From NCBI GenBank assembly GCA_030844895.1, contig CM061229.1, positions 126,447,546 through 126,511,545 on the forward strand: DNA of 64,000 nt. The letters run 5' to 3'. Origin of the DNA: Ambrosia x helenae (taxonomy: Eukaryota > Streptophyta > Magnoliopsida > Asterales > Asteraceae). Below, in pieces: positions 46,766-59,268 of the stretch. The translations under genes were made by a program, and so were the position numbers. Position 1 is the stretch's first letter, and every line of letters starts with the position of its first letter. The notes under the pieces are model-generated. The model worked only from the letters and a program-made list of their open reading frames with translations. It did no database searches and was not told where the DNA came from.

Positions 46766-49029
46766 CCTCTTTATTTTTTTATGATAATAAATCTTTTTTT
46801 TTTCTGAAAAAAAAAATCTGATTTGATTATAATGTTGTATGAAGTTTGGTTACTAAAAAAATTAAACACATAAACTAACCCAACCCAAAAACCCCACAGC
46901 CCAAAACTGAAACAGGCCCAAGGTCCCAGCCCACTTTCCCTTCCTTTCTTCTTCATCTGAAGACACAGAAGACCCGGCGATAATTCCGGCCATCAAACCC
47001 AACAACCATGGAAACTCCATTACTCCATTTTTGACCTCCTATGCACCTCCATCCATTAACCGACACTTTCCATGTGCTCGGCTTTAACTATAACGCGTCA
47101 AAACACTACAAATTTGGATCCACAAATCACGGCTTTTGACCAAAAAAGTCAAACATGTCGCCTTTAACGTCCGAGTATAAATAAGACCCATCCCTCGAAC
47201 CAGAGGACTCGCACAAACATACCCTCACTCCCAAATCTGTTTTATCTTCCTCCCTATTGCACTTATATAAACTCGTTGGTGTTCAAAATTTCCGGCCAAA
47301 CAATTCTCTACTTAACCGATCTTGCTCCGTACACCAGTCGCCTTTCCTACAAGCCAGAGCAACAACCACCACCAAAAAAATCGAGTTCCATAACGGTTGC
47401 CCCGTCTCTGGTTTTGGTAACAAAAATTTAGTTAACTATTAGAGGTTCAAAGTTTAGTTGAATATGGGGTTTGAATATGTTGTTTATAAACTTAGAAAAA
47501 AAAAAGCAATTGGTTGAAGCTTGGTATTATTAATGAGCCCGTGGTCCCCAAATTTGTTCCCCCATAGCTACTCCTCTGTTTCTCACATTCTTTTTTTTCG
47601 TATTATTTATTATTTAATTATTATTATTTTTGTCCTATGTACTATACATATTCACGTATGGAATATGTTTTCATTTGCCAACATCTATAATTTTTTTAAG
47701 TGACAAATTAAAAACCTCATGATATAAAGTTATTTAATTTTATAAATAAATTAGATAACGAGATAATTGATAATGATGAAAACCTCATTAAATTTGATTT
47801 TATCTAAAGCATGACATTTTTGGAGGAAGCATGGTCATGGGACGATTTGGCTAAACCACATAAGTGTTACCATCAATAATTAGAACTCTTTTTCTTGCAT
47901 GATGCCATTGTATAAGTTCACTCTTTACATCCAATTAATCTTTATATAAACCCAAAAATATGAAATTATATAATTCTTTATCACTTTTGACTAATTACCT
48001 AGTTATTAAAATCTTTAAATTTTATTTATTTCTTTCTAAATAATCCTAGCTTCAATTCATTCGCATTTATTTCAAACCCCTAGAATTCCCAATTTAATTT
48101 AGAACACCCTAAGTATCTGATCCTAGAGACCCTACACCTTGAAGTATTATTCTTAGACTTTGCATTTACGATTTAGGTTGAATTCTTCGGGATTATCTCC
48201 GCATTTATCTCACAGCAACTTGGGGATCTATTGCTTAACAAACGGTGACTTTACATAGCCCCTCTTTACTATTTTACATTTTCGGGGTGAAACATGTTTA
48301 GATTCTTTTTCTTGATTCAATAAGCAATTACATGAAGTCTTTGTGTGTTATCTTTGTGCACTTGTCTTGAACTTAACTGTGGTGAACATGCTATTTGAGA
48401 TTCATTGATGCAAAGATACATGAGATTCATTGATACACGAGATTCATTGATACAAGATTCATTGATGCATTTTAGTCACATGGTTGGTATCCATACTCAA
48501 TTCCCAGTAGGTTTTGTTCTCACAAGCTGTCCTAGATACATCACTGACTTGTTAATTGCTATACAAATTATATTTTTATGCTATGACAAAACCTATGTAT
48601 TCTCACCAACTATTTATAGTTGACCCCCCCATTTTTCCAAATTAACATGTTTCAGGGTTTATTATCGCATGGTGGATTTACAAGCTCTTGGATTACATAG
48701 GATGCATGAAGCCCTATAAAATAATTAGAGATTGTTGTATATTACCCAATTTGTTATTGTATATACTAAATTTTGAAATAGATAAAATTTGTGGAATCTT
48801 TTGTACCATGTGCTGTTATACAATCGTCACTACGTGACACCTCGATGTTTCCGCCATCGGTTGGGGTGTTACAACTTTGCATAATCTTAGCTTAGTCAAT
48901 TATAATTGTAATTGTGTAATTAAGTGTATCCCTTAGTATTAGCCTTTTTCTTATTGTAAATCCTCTATAAAAGTCTTGTAATTCTCCGTTGATCAATACA
49001 ATTTCAATACAAAAACCACTTTGTTTATA

Positions 49030-49042
49030 TGGTATCAGAGCC
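49030..49042 (+). promoter_or_regulatory. tRNA-iMet primer-binding site of the copia element
   Basis: TGGTATCAGAGCC directly abuts the 5' LTR end GTTTATA, which fixes the LTR border. Confidence 0.85.
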
Positions 49043-49132
49043 TAAAAGCTCCCTTGAGCCATCTTCGATCCCAGCCTACTCGACAAACACCTTCTGTCCA
49101 CATTCTGCCTTTTTTTCTTCTTTCGATTCACC

Positions 49133-52100
49133 ATGGCCAAACAAATCACCCACATTACCGCCGCCACAACCCAAAACCAAGGGCCACCTCGAACTACCAA
49201 TACCAACACTCGCCCAACTCACAACAATAACACATATTGCTACTATTGTAACATTTCCGGACATGACACTAAAGATTGTCGCAAACTTAGTCGCTTCCTA
49301 CGAGAACACAATGTCTCGCCTCAAAATACCAACACCCCGGTGGTTAACTACACCACCCCTCACCCAACGGCTACAACCCCACCTTGGATGTGGGACACCG
49401 GTGCGTCCAACAACACCGCGAACAACAACCAACAATTTTCCGTTCTTTTCAAATACGGAGGACCCGATAAAATCGTGCTAGGTGATGGTAAAATTCTCCC
49501 TATAACTTATATTGCTCAAACAACTATTCCAACAAAATCTCGCCCACTTCTTTTAAATAACATTTTAATTGCTCCTAATCTTCGAAATAATCTTATTTCC
49601 GTTGCCAAAGTTTGTAGTACTAATCGTGTTTCCGTTGAATTTTATCCCTATCATTTTTTTGTCAATGATCTACGCATGGGGGTGCGCCTCATGCAGGGAG
49701 TGAACGTCAATGATGTCTACTATGGACCAATCTCCTTGTCTCCTCAAATCAACAACACCCAAACAAACTCTCTTCTCATGTGGCACCACATATTTGGACA
49801 TCCATCGCTTCAAGTGTTCAAGTCTTTAATTTCTAGATTAGGACTTCGTTTTAATAAGGTGACCCATGAGTCTTTTCATTGTACTTCATGTTCCCTAAAT
49901 AAAAGCCACAAACTACCTTTTGGCAAAAACTCTTTTGTTGCCAATCAACCTTTACAACTTCTCTACTCCGATGTATAGGGTCCCGTAAAAACGTCAATCG
50001 ATGGCTTTAAATACTATGTCATTGTAGTTGACTATTTATCCAAATGCATTTGGTTATACCCAATCAAACGAAAATCCGATTTCAAAAAAAAATTTCCACA
50101 ATTTAAATCTCTTGTTGAAATTTTTTTCAAAACCAACACTGTTGCGTTGTTCACTAATAATGGGAGTGAATATGTGGGTTTTTCACCTTATCTTGCCTCT
50201 CAAGGTATCTCCCATTACACGACACCACCTTACACATCGGAACAAAACGGTATTGCCGAACGACATCACCGACACGTTGTGGAAACCGGCCTCGCATTAC
50301 TCCACTACTCCCACTTACCATAACATTTTTTGTCTCATGCCTTTCAAACCGCAACCCACCTAATCAATCGCTTGCCTACACCCATCCTTAACAACAAATC
50401 TCCCTACGATATGTTGTTCAAAACCGCTCCTACTTATTCCAAACTCAAATCGTTTGGTTGTCTTTGCTACCCATGGTTACGACCCTATGCTACTTCCAAA
50501 CTCCACTCCCGTTCAACGGCGTGCATATTTCTTGGGTACTCATCCTCCAAATCGGCTTTCAAATGCTATGACCCTACTAGTCACAAACTATACCATTCTC
50601 GCCACGTTGAATTTATCCCACATATTTTTCTGTCTCAAACCACCAACCCCTAACCCGAACACATGTCATTTGACTCCTTCCTATCCACATAACAATCGGC
50701 CCAATCAACCTCCTCTCCTAACCAACCCACTCCAGACCCAAACATCTTGCATCATCCAACCCCAACTTCACAGCCCACATCACCCGAAGCCCAAACCCCT
50801 GTCCCTCTACAAACCCACGGCCCGCCTCATCTACCTCCCGCACACAGCCCACCCCCCCCCCCCCCCCAACACACACACACACAACAGGACCTACACCCCA
50901 GCCCACTGAGACACCCTCACCAACCGGCCCACTGACTCTACCCGATAGCACCGCCCCTACCCCCAACCGATTCCCACTCCACCGACCCCACCTCACCAAT
51001 GTCTTCATCCAACACATCCGATGATCCCACGAATTCACCTCCACATAATCCTCAACCACCTCGTTGACAACTAAAACCCAACTCAAAGTATTACAACCCC
51101 AACTTTGTTAACTCTACCACCATTCACCCTCTACCCGTTTCTCTTGAACCATCCACTTATACTCAAGCCTTGAAAGATCCAGAATGGCGCCATGCCATGG
51201 ATCTTGAGTATAATGCTCTCCTTCATAACAACACTTGGGAACTTGTCTCTCACACAACCCAAACTCCCATTGGTTGCAAATGGGTATTCCGAATCAAACG
51301 CAAACCTGACGGCACGATTGACAAGTACAAAGCCCGTCTAGTTGCCAAAGGGTTTCACCATTAATATGGAAATGACTATCATGAAACATTTAGTCCCGTT
51401 ACTAAACTTGTTACCATTCGCACCACTCTCTCTATTGCTCTTTCAAAAGGATGGTCTTTATGTCAACTAAACGTTAATAATGTGTTTCATCATAGGACAC
51501 TTCACGAAGATGTCTTTATGGTACAACCTCTCGGGTTCACCAATACGGAATTCCCACGTCACATTTGCAAACTCAAAAAATCCCTCTATGGGCTTAAGCA
51601 AGCACTACGTGCTTGGTACATCGACGTAACCAACTTTCTCACTCGTTTTGGGTTTAAAAAATGCATTTCTGGCCCTCTCTCTTTGTATACAATCTCAAAA
51701 ACATCACTTGCTACCTCCTTGTGTACGTTGACGACATTGTCCTCACCGGCAATCACAATCCATTTATGGATTCCTTTGTTCAAGCCCTAAGAAACCAATT
51801 CTCTATTAAAGACTTAGGCCCTCTCCATCATTTTCTAGGAATCGAAGTCATTCCTACGCCTCATGGTCTATTTTTTTTCCCAACATCGCCACATTCAAGA
51901 TATTCTTACCACCTTTAAAATGGATAGTGCAAAAGAGGTTCTCACTCCTTTAAGCACTTCCGACTCTCTTTCTTCCTTTGACTCCACTCCCCCAGTCGAT
52001 CTCACTCCCTACCGCCAACTTGTAGGCACTCTGCAGTATCTTTCCTTCACACGTCCCGGACATCTCCTTTGATGTCAATAAATTATCTTAATTCATGCAC

Positions 52101-52679
52101 TCGCCTAAACAATCACACTGGCAAGCTCTCAAACGGGTACTCCGCTATTTGAAAGGAACGGTCCATCATGGGTTGTTCTTGAAACGAAATACTAACCTAA
52201 ACTTGCAGGCTTTTTCGGACTCGGACTGAGGCGGTATTAATGATGGGGGACGGTCCACTACAACATATCTCATATATCTTGGGTCCAATATCATCTCATG
52301 GAAATCTGCTAGACAAAAAATTGTCTCTAGATCATATACCGAAGCTGAGTACAAAGCACTCGCTAATGCGGCGACTGAACTCTCATGGATTAAAATTTTA
52401 CTTGGTGAACTCGGGCTCCCAATTAAGAGCACCCCACCGCTTTACTGTGACAACACCGGAGCTACTTATGTATGTGCAAATCCTATTTACCATTCCCGCA
52501 TGAAACACATCGCTCTGGATTATCACTTTGTGCGGGAATAAGTTAAATCCGGGCAACTCAAAGTTCTTCATGTCAACTCCAAGGATCAACTCGCGGATGT
52601 GCTCACCAAACCGCTTGCACGTGTACCCTTCCTATATTTTCGGTCCAAGATTGGAGTCTCCAATGGATCCTCCATCTTG
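49133..52679 (+). pseudogene. Copia polyprotein remnant (gag-pol)
   Basis: Starts 90 bp after the primer-binding site. Most of Gag is missing; only the CX2CX4HX4C knuckle CYYCNISGHDTKDC remains. Protease WMWDTGAS, GAG-pre-integrase WHHIFGHPSL, integrase with the TSEQNGIAERHH motif, reverse transcriptase with GCKWVFRIKRKPDGT and YVDDIVLTG, and RNase H near 52200-52640 follow in order. In-frame stops (for example after YSDV at 49976, after FHH at 51362, at 52227 and 52540) and several frame changes show it cannot encode a working enzyme. Confidence 0.9.
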
Positions 52680-52687
52680 CGGGGGCG

Positions 52688-52914
52688 TATAAGGAATGTA
52701 TCATCACCATAAAGGCATTGACCATCATCTTAAAGATATTGACCAAGACTTGACCAAGACTTTGCATAATCTTATCTTAGTCAATTATAATTATAATTAT
52801 GTAATTAAGTGTATCCCTTAGTATTAGCTTTTTCCTTATTGTAAATCCTCTATAAGACTCTTGTAATTTTCCATTGATCAATACAAGTTTAATAAAAAAA
52901 CCACTTTGTTTATA
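52688..52914 (+). repeat. 3' LTR of the copia element
   Basis: 227 bp, matching the two halves of the 5' LTR with few changes. The 5' LTR has an extra 30-40 bp of GACTTGACCAA-type repeats at the junction with the inserted solo LTR. Confidence 0.9.
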
Positions 52915-53026
52915 TTTACAACGGTCGAATGTCAAACGATCATAATAATCCAACGTTCCTTTTTTCCTTGGCCAATAGAAACGTTCGGTACAAACGGTGT
53001 ATTTTCACCGATATCACCGATTTATA

Positions 53027-53066
53027 TAGGTGGGATTAACTGAGTATGATGATGATGATGATGATG
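53027..53066 (+). mobile_element. 40-bp SINE tail insertion with 14-bp target duplication
   Basis: TAGGTGGGATTAACTGAGTA followed by (TGA)n, identical to the end of the SINE-like element near 36943-36985. It is flanked by ATCACCGATTTATA at 53013-53026 and 53067-53080. It is an extreme 5' truncation. Confidence 0.8.
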
Positions 53067-53405
53067 ATCACCGATTTATAATCGGGGGTGTTCCCGACCG
53101 GGGAAACTGCCACATCAACCCACCGAATGTACTCCCCGATTCCACACCAATAGGCCTAAGGTAAGTACTATAGCCCTAACCACTTCTAATCCGTCACGTC
53201 AAAATGAACCCAAAATACCCCATAACCACCAAAACATTGACAACACTATAGGAAAAGTACCCTACGACTATTTTATTATTTTTATTTAAAATAAGTAAAA
53301 CAATTAAATCTAATTAAAATTGCATTAAAATTAAAAATCTTGCATAATTGAAACAAACAAATTACAAAATTTTAAAAAATACGACAATTTAGAAAGAAAA
53401 AAAAA

Positions 53406-53642
53406 CTAAATATCAGCAATTTGTCGTTTGCGGGCTATAGCGATTTTCTGCACCTCGTACTCTAGATGCTCGTGTGGCCGAGTATATGTCTTAAAAATTT
53501 TATCCATTGTCGATTGGGCGACAATTTCGTGTAGTTGCTTCATCAATAATGTAGATTCTAAAAGATGTTGTTCTTTGCCTTCCATCACCTTGTGAAATGC
53601 CGCTACCTTCATTGACGTGTACGCATCTATTTTTTCAAACAA
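53406..53642 (-). other. Unidentified 78-residue frame
   Basis: A helical, charged, Lys/Glu/His-rich frame from Met to stop, with a nuclear-type RKR near the end. It may be the C-terminus of another transposon ORF1-like protein, since it lies beside the Myb-like pseudogene region. I cannot recognise it. Confidence 0.3.
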
Positions 53643-53749
53643 CGCACTTTAGTTTGATGACCCGACCGGTTATTTAGCTTGTTGTTTACCCCTTTACTTC
53701 AGTTGTTGGACTGATTCTATTAATATATAAAGGTTTTAAATTAAATGAT

Positions 53750-53795
<46 letters not shown>

Positions 53796-53798
<3 letters not shown>

Positions 53799-56700
53799 AA
53801 GGGATATTGTGGAAACCCTCCTTATATGGTAAACCTTGGAAACCCAATCTTAGCCATCCCTCTCATTAGATCTATGGATGAGATTCATTGTGTGTACTTA
53901 ATGTGACTTATAATATTATTTTAATGCTCAAAAGTACATGCAAGGGTATTTTGGTAAAGTTGCTTTAGGGTCATGTCACACCCTCTCTCCTACTTTTTCA
54001 AAGTCAACATCACCATTCTCTCTCCTCTCTCCTACTTTTTTAAGAAAATATTATTATCTCTCCTCTCTCCTACTTTTTGTTTAAAAAATATTATTATAAT
54101 GAGTCATGTCACACACTCTCTCCTACTTTTTGTTTAAGAAAATATTATTATAATGGGCAAGTACAAATAATGTGTTAATGTTGCATACGAGGGTAACATG
54201 TGTTAGTTGGTCATAAAGGGCTAACATGTGTTAATCTAATCTGATAAAAGTTAAACCTGTTGCCCCCCATATACCCATGAGAAGATCTAACATTTGTTAG
54301 TATGTGTGGTGTGGTAACATATGTTAAACCTGTTGCCCCCATATACCCCTATAGTTTTCACTTCTTAAGTTTACTAAGAAAATAAAGCACACAAACTATT
54401 AACACACGTTATTACATAGTATCATTACAAACTATTGAACTGCATGGAAGGTTAACATGTGTTAGTTGGTCAATAATGGCTAATATGTGTTATCTAATCT
54501 GATAAAGAAAATATTATTATAATGGGTCATGTCACACCATCTCTCTCCTCTCTCCTACTTTTTGTTTAAGAAAATATTATTATAATGGGTCATGTCACAC
54601 CCTCTCTCAAACTTTTTGTTTAAGAAAATATTATTATAATGGGGCAAGTACAAATAATGTGTTAACGTTGCATACGAGGGTAACATGTGTTAGTTGGTTA
54701 TAAAGGGCTAACATGTGTTATCTAATCTGATAAAGTTAAACCTGTTGCCCCCATATACTCATGAGAAGATCTAACATTTGTTAGTATGAGTGGTGTGATA
54801 ACATATGTTAAACCTGTATCATTTGTCAACCTTTTTGTCTTTCTTACCACTCCTGTTTTCACTTCATAAGTTTACAAAAGAAATAAGTAAACATAGCATA
54901 CAACTATTAGCACACATTAGGTTAACACGTGTTATTTGGCAACATGTGTTATTACAAACTATCATTACAAACTATTGAACAAGAGATAAACCTACCCCAA
55001 GACATTCATATGAACTGCATGTAAATGGTAACACGTGTTAATGTTGCATGAGAGGTTAACATGTGTTATTTGGTAACATTTATTAAACTTGTATTTAATG
55101 TCTGCCCTTTTTTTTCTTGCTTACCACTATAGTTTTTTACTTCATAAGTTTACTGAGAAATAAAATATAAAAACTATTAACACGCGTTATTACAAAGTAT
55201 CATTACAAACTATTGAACCACACAAAAACCTACCCATGACATTCAAATGAACTGCATGGAAGGTTAACATGTGTTAATGTTGCATAAGAGGTTAACATGT
55301 GTTATTTGGTAACATATGTTAAAACTTGCGTTTATTTTGTCAGCCTTTTTTTGTCTTGCTTACCCCTATAGTTTTCACTTCATAAGTTTACTGAGAAATA
55401 AAGCACACAACCTATTAACACACGTTATTACAAAGTATCATTACAAACTATTGACCACTTTAACAAAATAAATCTAGTAACTCTATACATTGAGTACAAA
55501 AAAGAAAACATTATTAAAAAAAATTTCTACATATTTTCTCGGCTTCCTTCGACTTCGTGTGTTAACATATGTTAACCAGTGGGGGGTCTTCGTTATCAAC
55601 TGCAAAACAATAGATGAGATATCAACCGGTGTGACCAACTCATCATCTAACTTACTAAACAGGAGTAACACATGTTAGTCGGGGCCCAAATGTGAACATG
55701 TGTTAACTGGGGATAAATGTGTAACACTTGTTACCCTTTGCATAAGAGGGTAACATGTGTTGTCTGCCTAAATCAACATGCTTAGAAGGAAAGTCAAGAT
55801 GAAAAAGGAATAAAACTTAACAAAGTTTATATAAAAAAAAGATAACTGATGAGTAATAATAATAATAATAATAGTAATAATATACCTGAAGTTGTATTAC
55901 AAGTATTGGGTGTGTCAAGACTAGGGGTGCAAACGAGCCGAGGCGAGCTCGAGCTCGGCTCGTTTGTAATTTCTCAAGCTCGAGCTCGGCTCGTGCTCGG
56001 CTCGTTTAGTATTTATCAGTTAATATGTTAAATAAAAATAATATAAATAATAGTTCATTTAGGCTCGTGAGCTCGATAAGTGAAGCTCGAGCTTGAGGCT
56101 CGTTTACTAAACAACTTTAAATGAAAGGTAAATATTATTAAATATTAAAAAAACTAATATTATACTAGGCTCGATAAGGCTCGACGAGCCTAACGAGCTT
56201 CACATGCCAGGCTCGAGCTCGAGCTCGATAAATAAACGAGCTTTGTTTTAGGCTCAAGCTCGACTCGAGCTCGATAAAGCTCGGCTTGTTTCGAGCTTTT
56301 TGCCGAGCCGAGATCGAGTAGCTCGTGAGTTTCTCGGCTCGTTTGCACCCCTAGTCAAGACTATGCGAAATCCTTCTAACAACGAATGATCCACCTCTAT
56401 CGTCCATTAACGGTATCAAACAAAACAATTGACACTAATAATTCACCTTAATAATATCCACCACCATTTCAACAAAATCTAATTCTTTAAGGAGATTGAA
56501 TCAATAATATCCACCACCATTTCAACACTAATAATTCACCTTAATAATATCCACCACCATTTCAACGAACTGACTAACAGATTGAAAACAAAATCTAATT
56601 CTTTAATGAAATTGAATCAATATGAAATCAAGAAAGCATTTAATAAATGAGGAAGCAAAACGTTACAAAATCTTACCAGTTAATTCTTGAGGGAGAATGC

Positions 56701-57278
56701 AGGGGACAAAAACAATGGAAGTAAAATGAACTATATTTTCGTTATTTGATTATATTGTTGTGTGTGTAATGTGTATTGAAATATATACAGGATGATTATA
56801 TTATCACCGGCTTGAACTCGGATCTGTTCAGATCTGTGGCGATGCTCCCCCTGTTCAACCACCGAAAGCTTGAACCCGGATCTGTTCACCGGCTTCAAAA
56901 CCTCTGGATCTGTTCACCGTCTGCCTCGTCGTTTCACCTGCCTCCGAATCTGTTCACCGTTGCCTCGTCGTATATGGTGTTTGAAGTTAAATTTGTGTAG
57001 TTTTAAATTTTTTCAGAAGTTTTGTAGAGATAGAGAGAAAACTGTGTTTGTAGAAGGTGTAGAGAGATAGTGATATATTGAATATGGAGGGTACAAACCT
57101 TCTCTTGTACTTGATGGAGATTTCTTAGAAATTGTCAAAAGATGCTAGAGGTAAAATTACCTCACTACCCTTATGTTATTATTAAATTGGTTTTGGATTG
57201 TGATGATGTGGCTTGATTGTAGCCACATGTTGGGTTTCTAAGGTTTACCATCTAAGAAGGGTTTCTTGTATATACTCA

Positions 57279-57281
<3 letters not shown>
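53796..57281. mobile_element. TIR element in (TA)n with TAACA-TG-TGTTA array (copy B)
   Basis: The same family as 21700-24543. The left end GGGAAGGGATATTGTGGAAA follows a TA tract, and the right end is at 57220-57281 (ATGTTGGGTTTCTAAGGTTT ...). The interior has many TAACATGTGTTA-type motifs and long collinear identity with copy A from about 54110 to 55830. It carries a later hAT MITE and, near 56790-57070, a GATCTGTTCACCG-repeat stretch not obvious in copy A. No transposase. Confidence 0.75.
55922..56353. mobile_element. hAT MITE with CGAGCTCG-rich ends
   Basis: 432 bp, termini TAGGGGTGCAAACGAGCC and reversed CTCGTTTGCACCCCTA, with a perfect 8-bp duplication GTCAAGAC (55914-55921, 56354-56361). 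Subterminal GAGCTCGAGCTCGGCTCG repeats lie on both sides. Inserted in TIR element copy B. Confidence 0.9.
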
Positions 57282-57324
<43 letters not shown>

Positions 57325-58068
57325 CCGTTGGCTAGTTTGTGACGATTTCTAACGGTCAAAAGTATATGGAATTCAACAATACCCTCTCGGTTAGCACTTG
57401 CTAACGAGGTAAACTTTTGAACGTTGCCAAGAGGGTGGTGGCGGCGTTGACGCACGGCAACAGTAACCGAATACACCTTGCCGAGGAGCCCCTTCCTTTA
57501 GTAAAAATTGGGTTTTATACTGTCAATTATTATTGCTCGGCTTCCTAGTAAGAAACGAAACCAAATGTATTACGTTAGTTGTGTTCTCCCGCTTGGCTAA
57601 GCCTGGATCTAACCCTAAGCCATACCACTACATCAATCACCTGAAAACACTCATTACACCAAGAGTACCCTTTGTATCATTTCTAAGTTTGTCACGAAAC
57701 AAATATATTGTAATAAGCCGGTGATAATATAATCATCCTGTTCACCGTTGCCTCGTCGTATATGGTGTTTGAAGTTAAATTTGTGTAGTTTTAAATTTTT
57801 TCAGAAGTTTTGTAGAGATAGAGAGAGAAAACTGTGTTTGTAGAAGGTGTAGAGAGATAGTGATATATTAAATATGGAGGGTACAAACCTTCTCTTGTAC
57901 TTGATGGAGATTTCTTAGAAATTGTCAAAAGATGCTAGAGGTAAAATTACCTCACTACCCTTATGTTATTATTAAATTGGTTTTGGATTGTGATGATGTG
58001 GCTTGATTGTAGCCACATGTTGGGTTTCTAAGGTTTACCATCTAAAAAGGGTTTCTTGTATATACTCA

Positions 58069-58104
<36 letters not shown>

Positions 58105-59268
58105 CCGTTGGCTAGTTTGTGACCATTTCTAACGGTCAAAAGTATATGGAATTCAACAATACCCTCTCGGTTAGCACTTGCTAACGAGGTAAACTTTTGA
58201 ACGTTGCCAAGAGGGTGGTGGCGGCGTTGACGCACGGCAACAGTAACCGAATACACCTTGCCGAGGAGCCCCTTCCTTTAGTAAAAATTGGGTTTTATAC
58301 TGTCAATTATTATTGCTCGGCTTCCTAGTAAGAAACGAAACCAAATGTATTACGTTAGTTGTGTTCTCCCGCTTGGCTAAGCCTGGATCTAACCCTAAGC
58401 CATACCACTACATCAATCACCTGAAAACACTCATTACACCAAGAGCACCCTTTGTATCATTTCTAAGTTTGTCACGAAACAAATATATTGTAATAAGCCG
58501 GTGATAATATAATCATCCTGTTCACCGTTGCCTCGTCGTATATGGTGTTTGAAGTTAAATTTGTGTAGTTTTAAATTTTTTCAGAAGTTTTGTAGAGATA
58601 GAGAGAGAAAACTGTGTTTGTAGAAGGTGTAGAGAGATAGTGATATATTGAATATGGAGGGTACAAACCTTCTCTTGTACTTGATGGAGATTTCTTAGAA
58701 ATTGTCAAAAGATGCTAGAGGTAAAATTACCTCACTACCCTTATGTTATTATTAAATTGGTTTTGGATTGTGATGATGTGGCTTGATTGTAACCACATGT
58801 TGGGTTTCTAAGGTTTACCATCTAAGAAGGGTTTCTTGTATATACTCATACTATATATATATATATATATATATGACCGTTGGCTAGTTTGTGACCATTT
58901 CTAACGGTCAAAAGTATATGGAATTCAACAATACCCTCTCGGTTAGCACTTGCTAACGAGGTAAACTTTTGAACGTTGCCAAGAGGGTGGTGGCGGCGTT
59001 GACGCACGGCAACAGTAACCGAATACACCTTGCCGAGGAGCCCCTTCCTTTAGTAAAAATTGGGTTTTATACTGTCAATTATTATTGCTCGGCTTCCTAG
59101 TAAGAAACGAAACCAAATGTATTACGTTAGTTGTGTTCTCCCGCTTGGCTAAGCCTGGATCTAACCCTAAGCCATACCACTACATCTATCACCTGAAAAC
59201 ACTCATTACACCAAGAGCACCCTTTGTATCATTTCTAAGTTTGTCACGAAACAAATATATTGTAATAA
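56950..59268. repeat. Tandem triplication, about 780-bp unit
   Basis: Units begin CTGTTCACCGTTGCCTCGTC at 56950, 57738 and 58518. They cover the right end of TIR copy B, its TA tract and about 430 bp of flank beyond. Units differ by few substitutions and by TA-tract length. Unit junctions (57717-57737 and the same at 58497-58517) contain GCCGGTGATAATATAATCAT, an inverted copy of 56788-56813. The third unit runs into unique flank (ATGGTTTTGGATG) at 59269. Confidence 0.9.

Larger units (their letters stand above)
44668..48873 (+). repeat. Solo LTR inside the copia 5' LTR, itself split by a TIR element
   Basis: TGTAACATT ... GGTGTTACA with 5-bp duplication ACTTT (44663-44667, 48874-48878). Its right end shares the CGATGTTTCCGCCATCGG terminus with other LTRs here. 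A TATA-like GTATAAATAAG lies at about 47173-47183. Excluding the TIR element it is about 2.2 kb. It contains no gene, only short frames. Confidence 0.8.
44558..52914 (+). mobile_element. Ty1/copia retrotransposon with TA...TA LTR ends, decayed
   Basis: Target duplication TTTAC (44553-44557, 52915-52919). The 3' LTR is 52688-52914 (227 bp). The 5' LTR is split: 44558-44667 and 48879-49029. LTRs start TATAAGG and end GTTTATA rather than TG...CA. Primer-binding site TGGTATCAGAGCC at 49030-49042; purine tract GCGGGGGCG just before 52688. The domain order protease, integrase, reverse transcriptase, RNase H makes it copia. The solo LTR in its 5' LTR arrived later. Confidence 0.9.

Noticed and set aside
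50718..51086. 122-residue minus-strand frame, Gly/Val-rich
   Set aside because: Antisense shadow of the low-complexity Pro/Thr/His-rich linker in the copia polyprotein.
42713..53160. Possible terminal repeats of the Myb-like element (GTTAGGGGGAAGG near 42712 and GGTTAGGGCTATAG reversed near 53180)
   Set aside because: Match is too short and imperfect to set element boundaries.
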